Shown here: piece by piece, positions 10,894 to 24,500 of the stretch
Layout of the letters: each line of letters starts with the position of its first letter
How positions within the stretch are numbered: position 1 is the first letter of the stretch
Source: Pontederia crassipes
Taxonomy: Eukaryota; Streptophyta; Magnoliopsida; Commelinales; Pontederiaceae
NCBI GenBank assembly: GCA_030549335.1
Contig: JAUKPH010000017.1
Location: 3,031,001-3,095,000 of the forward strand
Length of the DNA stretch: 64,000 nucleotides
Direction of reading: 5' to 3'
Made by a program: the position numbers and the translations under genes
Notes under the pieces: generated by a model
Told to the model about the DNA's origin: nothing
The model's database searches: none
Seen by the model: only the letters and a program-made list of their open reading frames with translations

Positions 10894-12997
10894 CTCCAAA
10901 AATATGGCAGAAAGTTCTTCTCTGTCCACTGCGCTCTCCAACTTTGGATTTTCTGGATTTGGTGTAATGAACTTCTCCACCAGGGAATCTAAGTACTCAA
11001 CACGCTTAGGAAGAGGTTGGATTGACTATAAATGAATGATAGCCTCAAGTTGTCAACACGCTTGCTAATGTACTTCAATTTCTTCAAATTAAAAATGGTG
11101 TTCGTTAAAAATGATTGCAGTGCATATACCTTACCTTTCTCGTAAGTGCGATTATCCATGCATTATTATTATTTTCTTGTTTTATGTAGTTAGCTTCCCT
11201 TGTAAAAGAAAATTCACTTTTTTTATTCAAACAGTTAGATCAGTAATTAATTTTCTGTGGATGTCTCTCTGAGTTTTCGCCTGACAAAGACAGAGGTGGA
11301 GAATGTCATTGGCATCTTTTTTGGCCGGTTCCTGAGCCATCTGGCTTCCACGTAATCGAGTGAAATTTTGCAGGGAGCGATGTCAGACATAGCGTATTGT
11401 ACATAACATCTTTTTTTTTTGGGGAGTGGGTTTCGATTAGCTGATATACTTTCTCAGTTTTTGTTGCTCTCTTTTCGAGAGCCCACACTTGTATATATTT
11501 CCCATTTCATAGTTATATATATACCATGATGACAACCACATAACCTGGTGGTCATCCTTTTTTAGAAGGATTTTAAGAAATTTTTTTAAGGGAATTAATT
11601 TTAAGAAATGAAAATGATCATAAAATAATGAGAAATTCCTCCTTTCAAGGAGAAGTTTAGATACTTAAAGGTACTGATTCCAGAGAACCAACATTATTTT
11701 TGTCCTTAGAAAACTTTGTCAATGATAAAGGACACAATTAATAGGTTTTTAGGGGACAACAAAATAGATAATGACTGATTATTCAATTAAAACAGTGACT
11801 TTCCCAAAGTATGATGAGAAAGAAGTTGGGGCAAAGTTCTAAATGAGGTAGGATTTATGTTCTTCATACATTTTTAGGGATGAGAATGACTATTTGTGAT
11901 CAATATTCATCTGCTAACAATGACAAAGATTGCCCAATGTATGTACATACTATGATTTGTTAAACACCAAGAATACTGTACCACATAATGCCTAAGCATG
12001 AGCACAACAATGCTCATAGGATGAGCAAAATGTTACTGCATATTTCTGTTTTGATAACATCCACTTTTGCAGATGATGATTGAAATTTCATAACTTGTAA
12101 TTCTTAAGCATTGAGTAACTAAGAGTTATTTGTGAACTTAATTTGGTTAAATTGTAGTAATAATTTCTTGACTATTGTGATTTCATAGTTTTCATCCCAA
12201 AAATTTGCACAGAATTTGTGATTGAATCAGGAGCAACCAATCATGTTTGCTGGATGACTATAATTCTTAGTTGCAAGTTATTCATAAACCTAATGCAGAT
12301 GTCTTGATGATGCATAATAGAATTGATATTGCAAGTGGTTCAGGGAGAATTTAGATGCTTGCTGGGAATATGATGCGAAAGAATTATAGACCAAGGATCC
12401 AGAAGTTATTTTATTTAGGAAAGGTAAAGAAAAGGAAAATGATAAAAGAAAAGAAAAAGTTGAAAAGAAAAAAAAACATCAAATAAAAAACGTAAAGAAA
12501 AAAAAGATAACAACCATAGTTCTACTAGTGTTGGAACACCATAGTTCCAACAACAGAAAAAAAAGATGGCGTGGTTTCACCTCGAGAACCAAGCCCCTTA
12601 GGATGTTTGGGGAGCTAGAGCTTGGTTATAACTAGTTCCACTTGACAAACACTCCCAATGAGTTAGATCAACTTGGTACAAGTCGACCCGCCCATGTTGC
12701 ATTGGCTTGGATCATTCGTCAAGTTGGACCCGACTAGTGAAACTTGAAAAATCTCAACCAAAGTCAATCCAACTCCACACAGACAATTCAAAATTTTTTA
12801 TTTTTTATTTAAGGTTAAGTTTGTATTTTATTTAAAATTTTAAAATAAAAAATATGTAAAAAAAATTTATATTTACAAAAGTTATTTCATACTTTAAAAT
12901 GAATTTTAAACACTTTTTATATTAAATATGCAAAAGATTGCTAACTATTTGTTCCAGTCCATCTTGATCCAACCTTAGTCGAGTTCGATCCAGTTTG
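10894..12997. other. AT-rich intergenic, traces of Copia
   Basis: No intact gene. Around 12208-12250 the plus strand reads FVIESGATNHVCW, resembling the retropepsin DSGA motif of Copia elements, but neighbouring frames are broken. A polyA/G-rich stretch lies at about 12420-12510. Confidence 0.4.
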
Positions 12998-14170
12998 AAG
13001 CTCAAACTAGTTCCAACCCAACTTAGCCAAAGTTATTTGAATCAAAATAAAATTTGAAATCCGATCAAGGTCAACCAATATGCCAACACCTCTATCCTCA
13101 CCACTTCTAGCCACACTATAATTTTATTTATCTTTTTCCCTTTTTTGATAAAATTAAAAGTAAGCTGAAAGATAAATTCATAATTTAAAAAATAATATTA
13201 TCAAATGAAGAAGTGGTGATGAGTCTAACTAGACTTATATACATGAACACATATATAACTATAATCCAGTAAAATGATATATGTTTAATAAAAAAAAGTA
13301 ATAAATTCAATTGAAATATAATGTTATTATATATTTAAAATTAAAGGCTTATCATTAGGAGAGAGATTACTGAAAATATTTTCAACCGAAATAGAAATAC
13401 TTCAAGAAAATTTATTTCATAGACCAAGTCAAATATAAATTAATTAATATGGTGTAAATAAAACAATTATTTTGGACTCAAAAGGACTACGTCCACACTT
13501 GTCCAATGTTATGGGTTCCAGAAGTCTCAAGCTCTTTATAAGTTCACCTAAAAATACTTGTTAAGGACTATTATAAATGTAGTATCCTAATTTGTGAAAA
13601 AAAATATTTTGCTCATAATTAAGAAGTTCACCCCTGACCTAACTATAAAAGTTCAATGAACTTTCATACCCTTTCATTTTATCTTAGGGAGAGTCATCAA
13701 ATCTCTTCCCCTTTGTGTTGTTCTCCTCTCATCTAAATGTCAAAGTTCTTACATCATGATGAGACTTAAAAGATGCCGAAAATTGCTAGCATCAAGAAGA
13801 TATAGAGATTTTTAAATAGAAAAGAAAGAAAGAAAATAATAAAAAAAGAATTTTAAATCTAAAATCTTAAAGGTGTATAAAGGAGATCAGATTTATCTCT
13901 TTCTTCGTAGGGACTTGAGATTAGTACTTATATTCTTATGAGGAATTAATGATGATGCATCTTGTATATATGAATTAGGATTAATTATATGATATGATTG
14001 GATTAGAAAATGATTCCTAAAATAATATGGACATATTGTGTAACACTTTATGTTTTTAAAAAATTATGATGACGTAATGACATCATCAAAACGAATGCAT
14101 GTTGGAGGGAGCAGACGCTCACTAGATCACAATTTTTATCAAAAAGACATGAACTCGCTCGTTCCTCTAA
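12998..14170 (+). repeat. 1.2 kb dispersed repeat, copy 1
   Basis: Nearly collinear with 39236-40410 in the same orientation, from 'caaactagttcca' through 'tatgccaacacctctatcctc', 'tgtagtatcctaattt', 'gaggaattaatgatga' to 'gtgtaacac' and 'gagcagacgct'. It contains LTR-like start motifs at about 13577 and 14040, suggesting it comes from a Gypsy LTR and adjoining sequence. No coding region. Confidence 0.85.
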
Positions 14171-14320
14171 CTAAAATAATTAAATCATTGATAAGGTGGC
14201 ATTGCCTAAAAATAATGAGGAAGTTAGTGCCTTTTATTATCTATTATTTGTTTTTGCATTGTATCATGACTTTTTATAAAATTAGTGAACACTTTAATTA
14301 TCTTTTCTTCTTTCTATTTA

Positions 14321-14833
14321 GGATTATTTTTATAAACCTCCCATAAATTATCACGACTTTTCACATATAACCTCAAACTATGAACTTATTTTTTTGAATC
14401 CCCAAACTATTGCGACATTTTCACTTTAGTCCTCCCTATCCACTTATGTTACGTTTTCCGTTACTTTTACTTTTTTCTATTTATGAAAAGACCAAATTAT
14501 CCCTCCCTCCAAAAAAATATGAAATAAAAATATAAAAAATAAAAAAAATTGTTGGAAGGATTAAAGTGATAAACAAAAAATTTGTTATTTATGAAAAAAG
14601 ACTAAATTACAATGTCCCAATTTTTTTCTTTTTTCTTTTTATTATTTGATTTGTTATGGAGGGAGAGATAATTTAGTATTTTCATAAATGAGAAAAATAA
14701 AAAGTAACAGAAATAGACGAAAGCACTAAAGTGAAAAAATTGTGAAAGTTTAGGGATTAAAAATATAAGTCCATAGTTTCGGGTTAGATGCGAAAAATCA
14801 CGATAATATAAGGAAGGTTTATGTAAATAACTC
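14321..14833. mobile_element. MULE-type element, long inverted arms, 9-bp TSD
   Basis: Left and right arms (roughly 180 bp each) are imperfect reverse complements, starting GGATTATTTTTATAAACC and, reversed, GAGTTATTTACATAAACC. The 9-bp direct repeat TTCTATTTA flanks both ends (14312-14320 and 14834-14842), the duplication length made by Mutator-like transposases. At 513 bp with no transposase it is non-autonomous. Confidence 0.85.
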
Positions 14834-14842
14834 TTCTATTTA

Positions 14843-15519
14843 ACTAATTTGATATTAATTTTTTATATATGTTTTTAATTGTCAGTTGAAACTCAACATC
14901 CTTCTTGTGCACACTGCATGCCTAATTTTTTTAATAATTAATTTATTATTAACTATTTCCAACCAATAGTATACTAATATTAGATTAATTTGAAAATTTG
15001 ATTCACTAAATGAAATATAGAGTTAAAAAGTTTATTGATCATCTTTCTACAGTACGGACACCCCATATATAAGTTTCATTTGAAAAAAATTTAGCTTAAC
15101 CATAACGTTGACCTATCCAAATATGTCAAGACTTGAAAAAAATAAGAAAATAATACAATAGCAAACATATTCTCATTTTTTCCCAATTTCTTGAAATAAT
15201 ATATTGCAAAGTATCATTGAAAAGGAAAATAAAAATAAAAATAACTCTTGAAAGAATTATCCAATGTAATGTATTCCATAAAATTTAAAAATGGAGAAGA
15301 GATTATTCATAGATCAATATAATTTTATAGGACGTGCATTTGTCTAAACATTACAACTTTTCGTAATTGAACTCCATATAGCTACCTATAATAGAATAAT
15401 CCAAAGAACAACACATTCATGTCTTGAGATACACCTATGTCTCCCGACTCACATGAGTTATCACATCCCTACATACGGATGAAGAGCTATTAGCATGGCT
15501 GAGAACAAAAGAACGCAGA
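14843..15519. other. AT-rich intergenic
   Basis: Nothing recognisable between the MULE and the ARF-like pseudogene. Confidence 0.5.
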
Positions 15520-16110
15520 CCAAAATGTCTATCTTTTGGCTTGGTCAAAAGCCTCTACAGGATCTCCTTGCAATGTCTATCTCCTCCAAAGATCTCGTTC
15601 AACATGCTGAGCAATGGATCCGTCAATTTCAGCATCTACCTGGCCACAGACCAGAATGCCACATCCTTCACCAGCTTAGCTGCAGCAACCTTTGCTTTCG
15701 CACAGAAGAACTCATGCCTGAGGGTCTTCACTTATCCGAAAATTTTTACAATGCTGCATGTTTGGAGAAATATGCAGGACGTGAACAATGTGAACTTTGC
15801 ATGCATATGGTATATATCAATCGGACATGAGCATGACATGAACTTTAATGATATGTGAGAAATTATCTGGCACTGTGACCACAGTCGTCTCCTAAGTTGG
15901 CCTACACACATGCATATAGTGAAGAAGCATTTGTTATATACATTAATCTTATATATGATTATAAACATCAACAAACTAAAAGGAATGATAATTCCATCAT
16001 GTACCTCTCTATATATGTTGATTCCTCGTAGAGGACTTGCACCCCAAGCTTCCACGGCATGACGACCAGTTGCCCGGCGCATGACCTCTGCATCTCATGC
16101 ATATAGCCCC
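15520..16110 (-). pseudogene. auxin response factor (ARF)-like remnant, N-terminal half
   Basis: Minus strand. An exon at about 16014-16110 reads MHEMQRSCAGQLVVMPWKLG, matching the ARF N-terminal 'ELW.aCAGPLV.VP..Ge.V.YFPQGH.EQ' block. It sits between an AG acceptor and a GT donor at the position where ARF genes have an intron. Lower down (about 15740 to 15500) the frame reads CKNFRISEDP, then AQHVERDLWRR, which follow the order of the ARF B3 DNA-binding domain (FCK.LTASDTS, then QELvakDLHg.eWRFrh). Stops and gaps interrupt it. ARFs bind auxin-response promoter elements in the nucleus. The B3 assignment is weaker than the N-terminal one. Confidence 0.55.
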
Positions 16111-16320
16111 ATTCAAGTGCTGCATATACATGAAAAATGAATAATATTCTGATGCATAGGCTATAATGGGAACTAATTAAGGTATTGCATCTTTGTAAGT
16201 CACATGTCTCAGTCATAAGCCAAAACATCAATGGACACTCAAGGAATTGGTCGTACAACAACAAAGAAAAACATAAAACACAAATACTTGGTGATTGGTT
16301 GGGACACTTGTTGGCCCCCT

Positions 16321-16330
16321 TTTTATAGCC
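16321..16330 (-). promoter_or_regulatory. TATA box upstream of the ARF-like remnant
   Basis: On the minus strand GGCTATAAAAAGGGGG, about 210 bp upstream of the first ARF-like exon. A very similar segment (GGGCTACAAAAAGGGG followed by similar 'atgcat' context) lies at 29191-29206, before another minus-strand candidate. Confidence 0.45.
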
Positions 16331-16339
16331 TACCCAATA

Positions 16340-17440
16340 ACAAATGCATTAATGTTTGTATATTTGTTTCATGAATTGTTCCAAAGTTGTTCTTATCTAT
16401 ATTTATCTATTATTATGATGAAATTAATATCATTAATGTTTGATGCATGCTTATAGAATATTATTCTGAACTGCATCATCAATGTCAAGGATCATTTAAT
16501 TAATCTCAGAATTCATGGACAGCTAACCTTACAAATCATGAATAAAACCATCAATATAATATCTTGTAGTATTGTGTTGTACAATTTAAATGGCAACAAG
16601 GAAAGAAGTATTCTAATAATTTATGTTCACACATGCATCCCCGTACTTGTGATTTGTCATTTTGGACTTCAGTACGTCCATCAATTTTGAAAGTTTAAAA
16701 AGTTATGAGAAAGCTTCTCGAAAGATTATTGGAGCGATCCATCCTCTAGTCATTTATCGAGATCTTCAATCATGAAATGTTGGAGTTTTAGTGAATGAGC
16801 GATTAGAGAGGGACGTCTTTTTGATTCTCGATCGTGAACTCAAATTAACATTTCAACATTGTAAATCAATTATAGAGGAAAAGTTTTATTCACAAAACTC
16901 ATTGTTGCTCACACTGACAATCATTCTTACGAATGATAGTGATAGTCTTTGACCTATGGACACGTAATAATTGATGGTTGTTCTGTCGTTCCCTTTGTCC
17001 AATGTGTCATCTTCTTTTGCTTGTCATGATAGACTCATATAATTATTGAAATACTACCAATTATCCTTGTTATGCATAAAGTTTGTTAAATATTTGAAAA
17101 TTTTCTTACAATTAGTTTTCCACTCATAACCTTGGTACTTATTTTTATGGGAACTTTGTATAAAATTAACCATGGTAACATGATTAGATGAAAGAATTAA
17201 TTCTTTTATGAAATTTTAAATATGCACATTAGGAAAATATTATAGACAAAAGAATATAATAAATGCAGGATTATTGTCAAATATAAAAAAAAGTAATCAT
17301 AATAGTGAATTCAAGAAGACAATATTACCTACGGAAGAAAAACAATAAAGGAAAGTTATGGCCACGATACATAAGACCATATGAGATTTAGCATGTATTG
17401 GATTAACTGTTTATTTGTTATGTTCTACCACTAGATATAT
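16340..17440. other. AT-rich intergenic, no gene seen
   Basis: No recognisable coding sequence. This could include introns or downstream parts of the Ca2+-ATPase wreck, but no later ATPase motif (such as DKTGT) was found. Confidence 0.4.
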
Positions 17441-17449
17441 TGTGTATTC

Positions 17450-18239
17450 ATGATATCTTCAATGTTTCTTCGATGGTATTGATCAAATCCTTTGCAGACA
17501 AGCTCGACCCATCAATCAACAATGCATAACCATATACGTATAATCCATTAACTGGAACAATATCTCCAATTGATAGATGTACCACATCTTCGACTACCAA
17601 AACATAAATAGGAATTGTTTGTGTCCATCTCTGGTCACCTGGATCAATATCTTTTCTTTTTCTTATATAAGTCTCTAAACTTTAATGAATGATTATAGTC
17701 ACTGGTTATTGTAATTATGATGATCAAGAATATACTAAGTAAGATTCCTAAACTATCGTATGTATCATTTGGTCAGTCTTTAGTTATAAGTCAACAATTA
17801 CAGATATCAAAGAGCAAATCTTAAGAATGATCAATGTCAAATCATGTAAAGCATCCCAAACAAACATCCAGAAGCTTCTTGCTGGTTTTTCGACATACTT
17901 GTTGACAAAAAATATATTCTGCTTGTCATTATGCCATCAACAAGTGAAATAGAGATCTTCCTTGATATTTCATCTAGTCCTACATTGGTCTTCAAACCCT
18001 TGCTATTATGTCCACATGCGATGGGTGCTAACTCATCTAGGTTGATGCAATAATCAACTTTTCTCATCTCTTTTGAGATATGATATTCAGGTTTGCTAGC
18101 AGTCGCGTTACAGCAAAAATCAAAGAGCACAAAACATCAACAAAGAATAGCACATACAATTACCTTGTGTTCATAGAGAATTAGAGATATCGTATCATCA
18201 ATAAACTGCAGAGCAACCTTCTGCACATAAAAAGCAACC
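17450..18239 (-). pseudogene. plasma-membrane/ER type IIB Ca2+-ATPase (ACA) remnant
   Basis: Three minus-strand segments in gene order. (1) About 18239-18164: VAFYVQKVALQFID, matching the calmodulin-regulated N-terminal region, ending at a GT donor. (2) About 18095-17765: INLDELAPI, NSKGLKTNVGLDEISRKIS, and after a frameshift KPARSFWMFVWDALHDLT, the cation-ATPase N-terminal domain and first membrane helix. (3) About 17678-17450: QTIPIYVLVVEDVVHLSIGD followed by VPVNGL, the actuator (A) domain, where the family has VHLSIGDQVPADG. ACA pumps export Ca2+ using ATP and are autoinhibited until calmodulin binds. The catalytic DKTGT aspartate and the rest are absent, and stops and the frameshift make it a truncated pseudogene. 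Confidence 0.8.
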
Positions 18240-18299
18240 CAATATGTTCAAGTATAAGAGAATTTGTCTTGAGAAGAAAATATAGTATAAAATTATAAG

Positions 18300-18479
18300 A
18301 ATCAAGGAAAAGGAATTTTGGAAATGAAAATTTCCTTTAGTGTTAGTACTCGGGATAAATCATAAGAAAGGAGGCAACTTGAAAGTGAGAATGGCCAAAT
18401 AAGAAAGAAGTATCCATTCTTATTCCTTGGAATATGTATTTAAATTTCGGGGATAAAATTTTTTTAAGGAGGGGAGAAT
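18300..18479 (+). pseudogene. 3' internal end of a Gypsy element
   Basis: The sequence 'aaatttcggggataaaatttt' region then 'aaggaggggagaat' resembles the polyprotein end and polypurine tract that directly precede Gypsy 3' LTRs. The LTR starts at 18480. No complete coding domain survives. Confidence 0.55.
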
Positions 18480-21061
18480 TGTCACGGTCGTGCTTCACAA
18501 ATATTATTTCAACATAATCATACATCTAATTAGTATATTAAGTTAGTCTAGATGCTTATATAGTCAAGTTTGTGTGTAGTATTTAACATTTTAATTAAAA
18601 CATGATGATAATTAAATTATTGATAAGCATTATAAAGAAACTATATAAAATTATTGAGAATAAATTTTAATATTTGTTAATATTATAATTACACATGTTT
18701 AAATATGATTAGTCAAGATTAATTAGAGGTTAAATGTTAATTTGTAACAAAGAAAAATGATTGGATCTTCATTTTAACCAATAGGATTTCCTACAACTGA
18801 AGCAGACAACTCACAGTTGTTTAGCAATATATTTTTTCAAACCTATAAAATTCTGAAACAAATATATAAATCACTTATGCTTATCCTATGCAAGCCGAAA
18901 AATTTACAAGATCAAATCCATAGCCCAACAACATGGAGAAATTCGACAAGTTTGTTGGCTTAAGGTGAATATGAAACTGACCTTCAAATTCATATGATGA
19001 TATCTTCTTGGTTAGTTCGTCATATATCTTGAAATGTTACATGCTACATCCTTCTGCAGTTATAGTTCCATGAGCACAAGAATCATCCAAAAATAACTTT
19101 TACAAAGAAACTTATGAACCTAACTTCAAGGGTTGCTCACTCTGTCCCTAGTGAGAGATAGGTCCATCTTGTCAATTATGGCATGATTAGTATAAATGAA
19201 TTAGGGTTTGAAATTTAGATATGTTTAATTATACTTCACATTGTTTGGTGAGAAGTAGAATCATATAATTTAGATGTGTAAATGTGGAGAAATAAATTTT
19301 TTATTTCATAGTGATTCTTTTGTCAGGTTTCAGGACATTGACATATCACGACCTGAATTGACTATTTTTGTTATAAGGTTATACAAGGAGTTAAATTCTC
19401 TAATTTTTACGACTAAATAATAAGGAAGTCTAGTTTTTAGAAAAATTATAATCTCGTTAAATAGGTAAGTATGTAGAAACATTTAAATTAATTTTTCAGT
19501 AACACACGGTCTGACAGAACACAAACCTTAGGTCAGATTGTCTTATATTTTACTTACTCACTTGGAATTAGTTAATGGTATTTGAGGGTTGGAAATCTTA
19601 ATAACTATAGTTTCTAATTTATCCAAAATCATAAAATTTGCCCATGTGGTTAAAAGGTTTTGAATTATTTATTGACAGACACTTAATCTGTAATCTTGAG
19701 ACAACACTTAGTTAAGCTTTGGAGAATTGAAAAGTCCCAAATGTGAAATAGCCCATGAATATAAATAGTTAAAGTTAGACATTGATATTAGAAGATATTA
19801 TATACATTTTAAAGTGCATAAACATTCATGCATCATGAGCATGCATTGCATATTACTTTATTAATGATTGTAAAGTAAAATGACATTATTACTTGTAGGA
19901 AAACATCAAGCTACAAGTGAAAGGAGGAAAATCTAGTAAGCCTCTCTGAAAATATAAAGTACAAGGTAAATGGATAAATTTACAACATAGCAAAATGTTA
20001 TATGTTAGTTCTATTATTTATGGTATTATCTCAAGCAAAGATTATTATTATTATTCTTAAAATATATCTTGAGTTATAAAAAATATTTATGTAATATTTC
20101 AAAAATTTCATATGAGATGGAGTAATCTCTTACATGAAAATGTTTCCAGAAAATAATGCTTGTGAACTTAAAATAAGTTTTACCTGATAATGATATGTGA
20201 TTATGACATAGTTATTTTAATATTATTAAACTCCATGCTAGTTGAAAAAGATCTTTCAGACCGCATTCGATGTACATGAAGCTTTTGGAGCGTATATCGG
20301 GTGTTTTTACTCTTTAGGGGTTGCTCTGCGTATACGTATTGACCTATGTTTTACTTTGTGTATCCGAGAGTCATGATTGTGAAGCTTTGTTTAACTGTAT
20401 GACACACAATCATGGAAGGATACGTATTGACCCATGTTTTGCTCTGCGTATTCGAGAGTCATGATTGTGAAGCTCTGCTTAACTGTATGATACACAAATG
20501 AAGAGATACATATTGTCCCATGATTTTCTCCATGTATCTGAGACCTTTTGTTATGAAGCTCTACTTAACTGTATGACATATGATCATACAGGGATACGTA
20601 TTGACCCATGATGAATATGAGTGATGGCACATGTGTGGAGTTTAACTATGAATATGATAATATCTTGAATTACTATTATTAATGTAAAAATTCACATAAT
20701 TTAGCAACTTATGTTATATGAGTTATACTTTAAATGTTGTCTCATGTGGAGAATCTGATTATTTAAATGTTATATGCACTCGTATTATTCCTCGATGTTA
20801 TACTTTTATTTCACTCACTAGGCAAATGATTGTTGCTCACATTATCTTTGCTGAATTTTTTTGATAATTCTAAGTTCTCGAGTTGAGTTGACTCGAAGCT
20901 TGCATTCTATGCATATTAAAAAGGTCGAGCTGTTGGAGCAATTTTATTTTTCCTTTACTTTTTATTTTTGGCATGCATGTATGTATAACTATAGGTGTTG
21001 AAATAGAGAGCAGAAATATTCTGTGAGGTTATATGCCACATAACTATTTGGGGTTGTGAAA
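18480..21061 (+). repeat. 3' LTR of a second Gypsy family
   Basis: It starts TGTCACGGTCGTG just after a polypurine tract and appears to end near 'tttggggttgtgaaa' at about 21061, a mutated form of the common '...ggggtcgtgaca' LTR end. Length is about 2.58 kb. It carries an internal 87-bp tandem array (20333-20620). No gene inside. Confidence 0.6.
20333..20620 (+). repeat. 87-bp tandem repeat, about 3.3 copies
   Basis: 'tacgtattgaccca' or variants recur at 20333, 20421, 20507 and 20595 (spacings 88, 86, 88), each followed by 'gtgtatccgaga', 'atgattgtgaagct' and 'aactgtatga'. Confidence 0.9.
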
Positions 21062-21177
21062 AAAAATGATGGCATCATGTAAATGATATATCTTGTGTTC
21101 TTTTGATTAAACGTTTATAAAATTATTTGTATTTGTTATATGTATTAGTGAGTAATACCAAGTTAAATAAGGGAGGA

Positions 21178-21561
21178 TGTTTTATCAAATTTATTCTAAA
21201 ATAGTTAAATAAGTTAAGAGTTAAAATAATTAAGATTAGGACTTAGTCACGGAGTTTGATGTGATACTGCCGGCTCAGTTCACGCATCTGGTTTAGGGTT
21301 TGGCTATAAAAGTAAAATTCCATTAGTTCTTTCTCTCTCTTCCCACGGTCGTGACAAACAATGTAGGGTTCCTCCGCGCACGATGATGGCTTTCGATCAT
21401 GCTACGGTGACCAATCTCCTCACGCACTATGACTTTCGATCTCTATGCACCGCCGACCTCCCCACAGACCTCCTAACCCTCGTGCACCATCGACCTCCGC
21501 GCGGACCTCCGTCCCCCCAAGCATCGCCAATCGTTGCATAAACCTTTGACCCCCCCGTGTA
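21178..21561 (+). repeat. LTR-like segment with TATA box and GC-rich leader
   Basis: A polypurine-like 'aaataagggagga' is followed by TGTTTTATC at about 21177-21178, then a TATA box (21305-21311, 'ggctataaaagt'), a CT-rich run, and GC-rich sequence with repeated 'gacctcc' words. The GC-rich part seems to resume at 25538, after the solo LTR inserted between. LTR identity is inferred. Confidence 0.35.
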
Positions 21562-24500
21562 TGTCATGACCCCGATTTAAACTGTGGTTTCAATCGGAGT
21601 TCATGACTCATTACGGACAATCAAATAAAGTTTAGAAAGATTGCAGAAACATGATGTAATATTTTTTTATAACAAACATAAAAATATAATTGAACAAATT
21701 ATACAACTTTTTATGATCCTTCATAGCAGACCAATACTTCTTAAGTTTTACATTTCACAAAATGACTTTGTTTTTAGTACAACTAATTATTTTGACAAAA
21801 ATAATAAACCGAACCAATTCTCTCGACATCTTAACAAAAGAACACGAGAGTAATAGCTATCCTCAATACATTTACATCAAAGGAACTAACCCTGCTAAGA
21901 TTATTAGCTCGCACGATTCAAGAAAAATATTAGAGGCAAATTATGAGCAAAAATAACTTAGTAAATTGATAATTCATAACCTATATATTTACATCTAATC
22001 AATTCAGAGAGACATATAAATATATACATGATAATTATAATATCACAATCAGTATTTTCATATATTTAAAAATAATATATATAATTTTCTAATCAAAATC
22101 AGCACATTCCAATTGCACTTAATATCATTCAAATCATATCAAATATATGTATGAAAATGCGACACTCTCATATGAATGCACGGATCACCAACTGGCTAAT
22201 GGACTCTAGAGATGGCTCCCATCGTGATCAACGATGTAGCACTTAGCTTCATTCTACCTTATCTCTTTTGAAAAATAGATCATATACCGATAGGTGGACT
22301 CTAAAAGTGGCTCATATGGATTCTAAAGGTGACTCTTATCATGACTTCTCACGATGTAGCACTTAATTTTGCAAGGCACTTAGCTTCAATTCATCACATT
22401 CCATTTTGGGGGAACAGAATGATGTTTTGGATTCCAGAAGTGGCTCCCATTGTGATCAACGATGTAACACTTAGCTCCAACCATCATATATGTATATGCA
22501 AGCAGATGCATAATTCACATATAACAATTTCATATCAAATATAAATCATATCTTCTAACTCAAATATCAAAAGATGAATCATGTCAAACACTCATTCAAA
22601 CTAAATAGGATTGCATTTTATAAAATTAATCCATAACATATCACATATGTTTTTCATTTGCACCATCAATTGATCAATCATTCAAAATATAATTTTCATA
22701 TTAACTTGTCGAAAAATGCATTCAATACATATAACAGTCAATGTCACACCAACTTCAAAAGAGTTAGCGTAGGAGAAATCAACTTACCTCACATAAGCGA
22801 TCACATGATGTGTTTCCTCATTTTTTTTATTATCATTTATCTAATCCTATAGCAATAATATAGGTCCATATTAATCTTAGGACTAGAGTAGACTACGAAA
22901 AAAAGTACTGATAACAAATATGAAATTGAGAGATATTTTAAGGCATCTTGTGAGGGTGAAGGGAATTTTGATATACTAAATTAGTGGAAGGCCAATTCAA
23001 CAAAGTATAATATTCTTTTTCTAATGGCACATGATGTTTTGCCCACTCCAGTCTCTACAATTCATTCAAAGTAGGTTTTCAACGTTGGAGGACACGTTCT
23101 ATATATCTAAACCAATTCAAATCATCATATTGAATATCTTGTGTTATGGCTGATTGCACACCTAGTTAAGAAAAGTAATAACTCTTAAGCTAAATAGTTA
23201 ACTCACATGATTCCAATAGGGTTCTTAATATGTAACAGTTTCATATTTTATTTCATTAAGCATGATTCTCAGAAAAATTATAGTTCAACCTAAGTTTTAT
23301 ATTGATTGTGTGTACAGACCGAATGACCTTATGTTTATTATTTATATCAATCAGCATAACTCCTATTCTAGTACTTCTATTTTGCCTTAAAAGTAGACTT
23401 CCTAAGGTTTGCCTCGTATAATTATTATAATTTATATCATTTTAGACTGAGAACAATAAATTTAATAAGTACTAACATGATTTCCCTATATTTCATTTTG
23501 ATAGACTAAGGAGGGCTCAGTTAATCATTTTTAACTTTACCTACTCGTATTCTTTTCAATTGATACCAATTGGAAATAAATCCCGACATCATTATTATTG
23601 TTGCCCTAAATTATTAAATAATTTTATAACATATTTGATTTAATACCTAATTTATAGAATAGGGTAACAACTTTAGAAGACAAAGTGATAGCACCCTAAA
23701 GATGAACACATAACTTTCTCTACAAATATTTGATTGACATGATTCCAAAATTCAGTGAAATAGACATTAAAAGGAGTATAGACTCTTAATTTTATAATTT
23801 ATACTATTTTATATAAGTTTTAAAAAATCTCATGGTGGTACATATTTAGATTTTGCTTTAAAACCTACAAGACAGAGAGGTAATCAATATAAATTTTATG
23901 TCATCTTATATATAGCTTATTTTTTAGTAATTCCAAATGGATTAGGTAGCTTACGGAAGAAACAAATTCACCTAAAAGTTTTAGATTTTTGTATGACCGA
24001 TATAAATAGGAGCATGATTAAAAATCCAACCATATCATTTTCGAGAAGAGCATGATAACTACTCAATATTTTGCATAGAACATAATACATATACATTATT
24101 TTGAGGTCATTACAGATCCCATGGCCCCGTTTGTTTGCGAAATCGGACAAGAACCGTGCCCTTGTTCCGCCCAGTTCTGCCAAACACTGCTCCGGAATCG
24201 GTTCCGGGGCGAGAACAAATATGATGAAACCGAGGCCAGGTTTCACCCTTCCGGTTCCATCATTTTTTATGGAATTAGGAGCCACACCAACTTTTTTTAT
24301 CTTTTGGGTTTGACGTGATGGATTTTTTTTTAAAATTCATTTTCTTTTTTTTCTTTTTTCTTTTCTCTCACATCATATCTTTTATAAAATAAATTATTTT
24401 ATATTTATAAGGGATTAATATAATATTATTTATTACTTATTATTTCATCAAACAAATTTAATATTTCATTAAATCTAATTAATTTAAAAATGATTTTTTA

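Noticed and set aside
15495-15858. Plus-strand frames of 105-111 aa over the ARF-like remnant
   Set aside because: The family-like motifs and splice sites are on the minus strand; these frames match nothing known.
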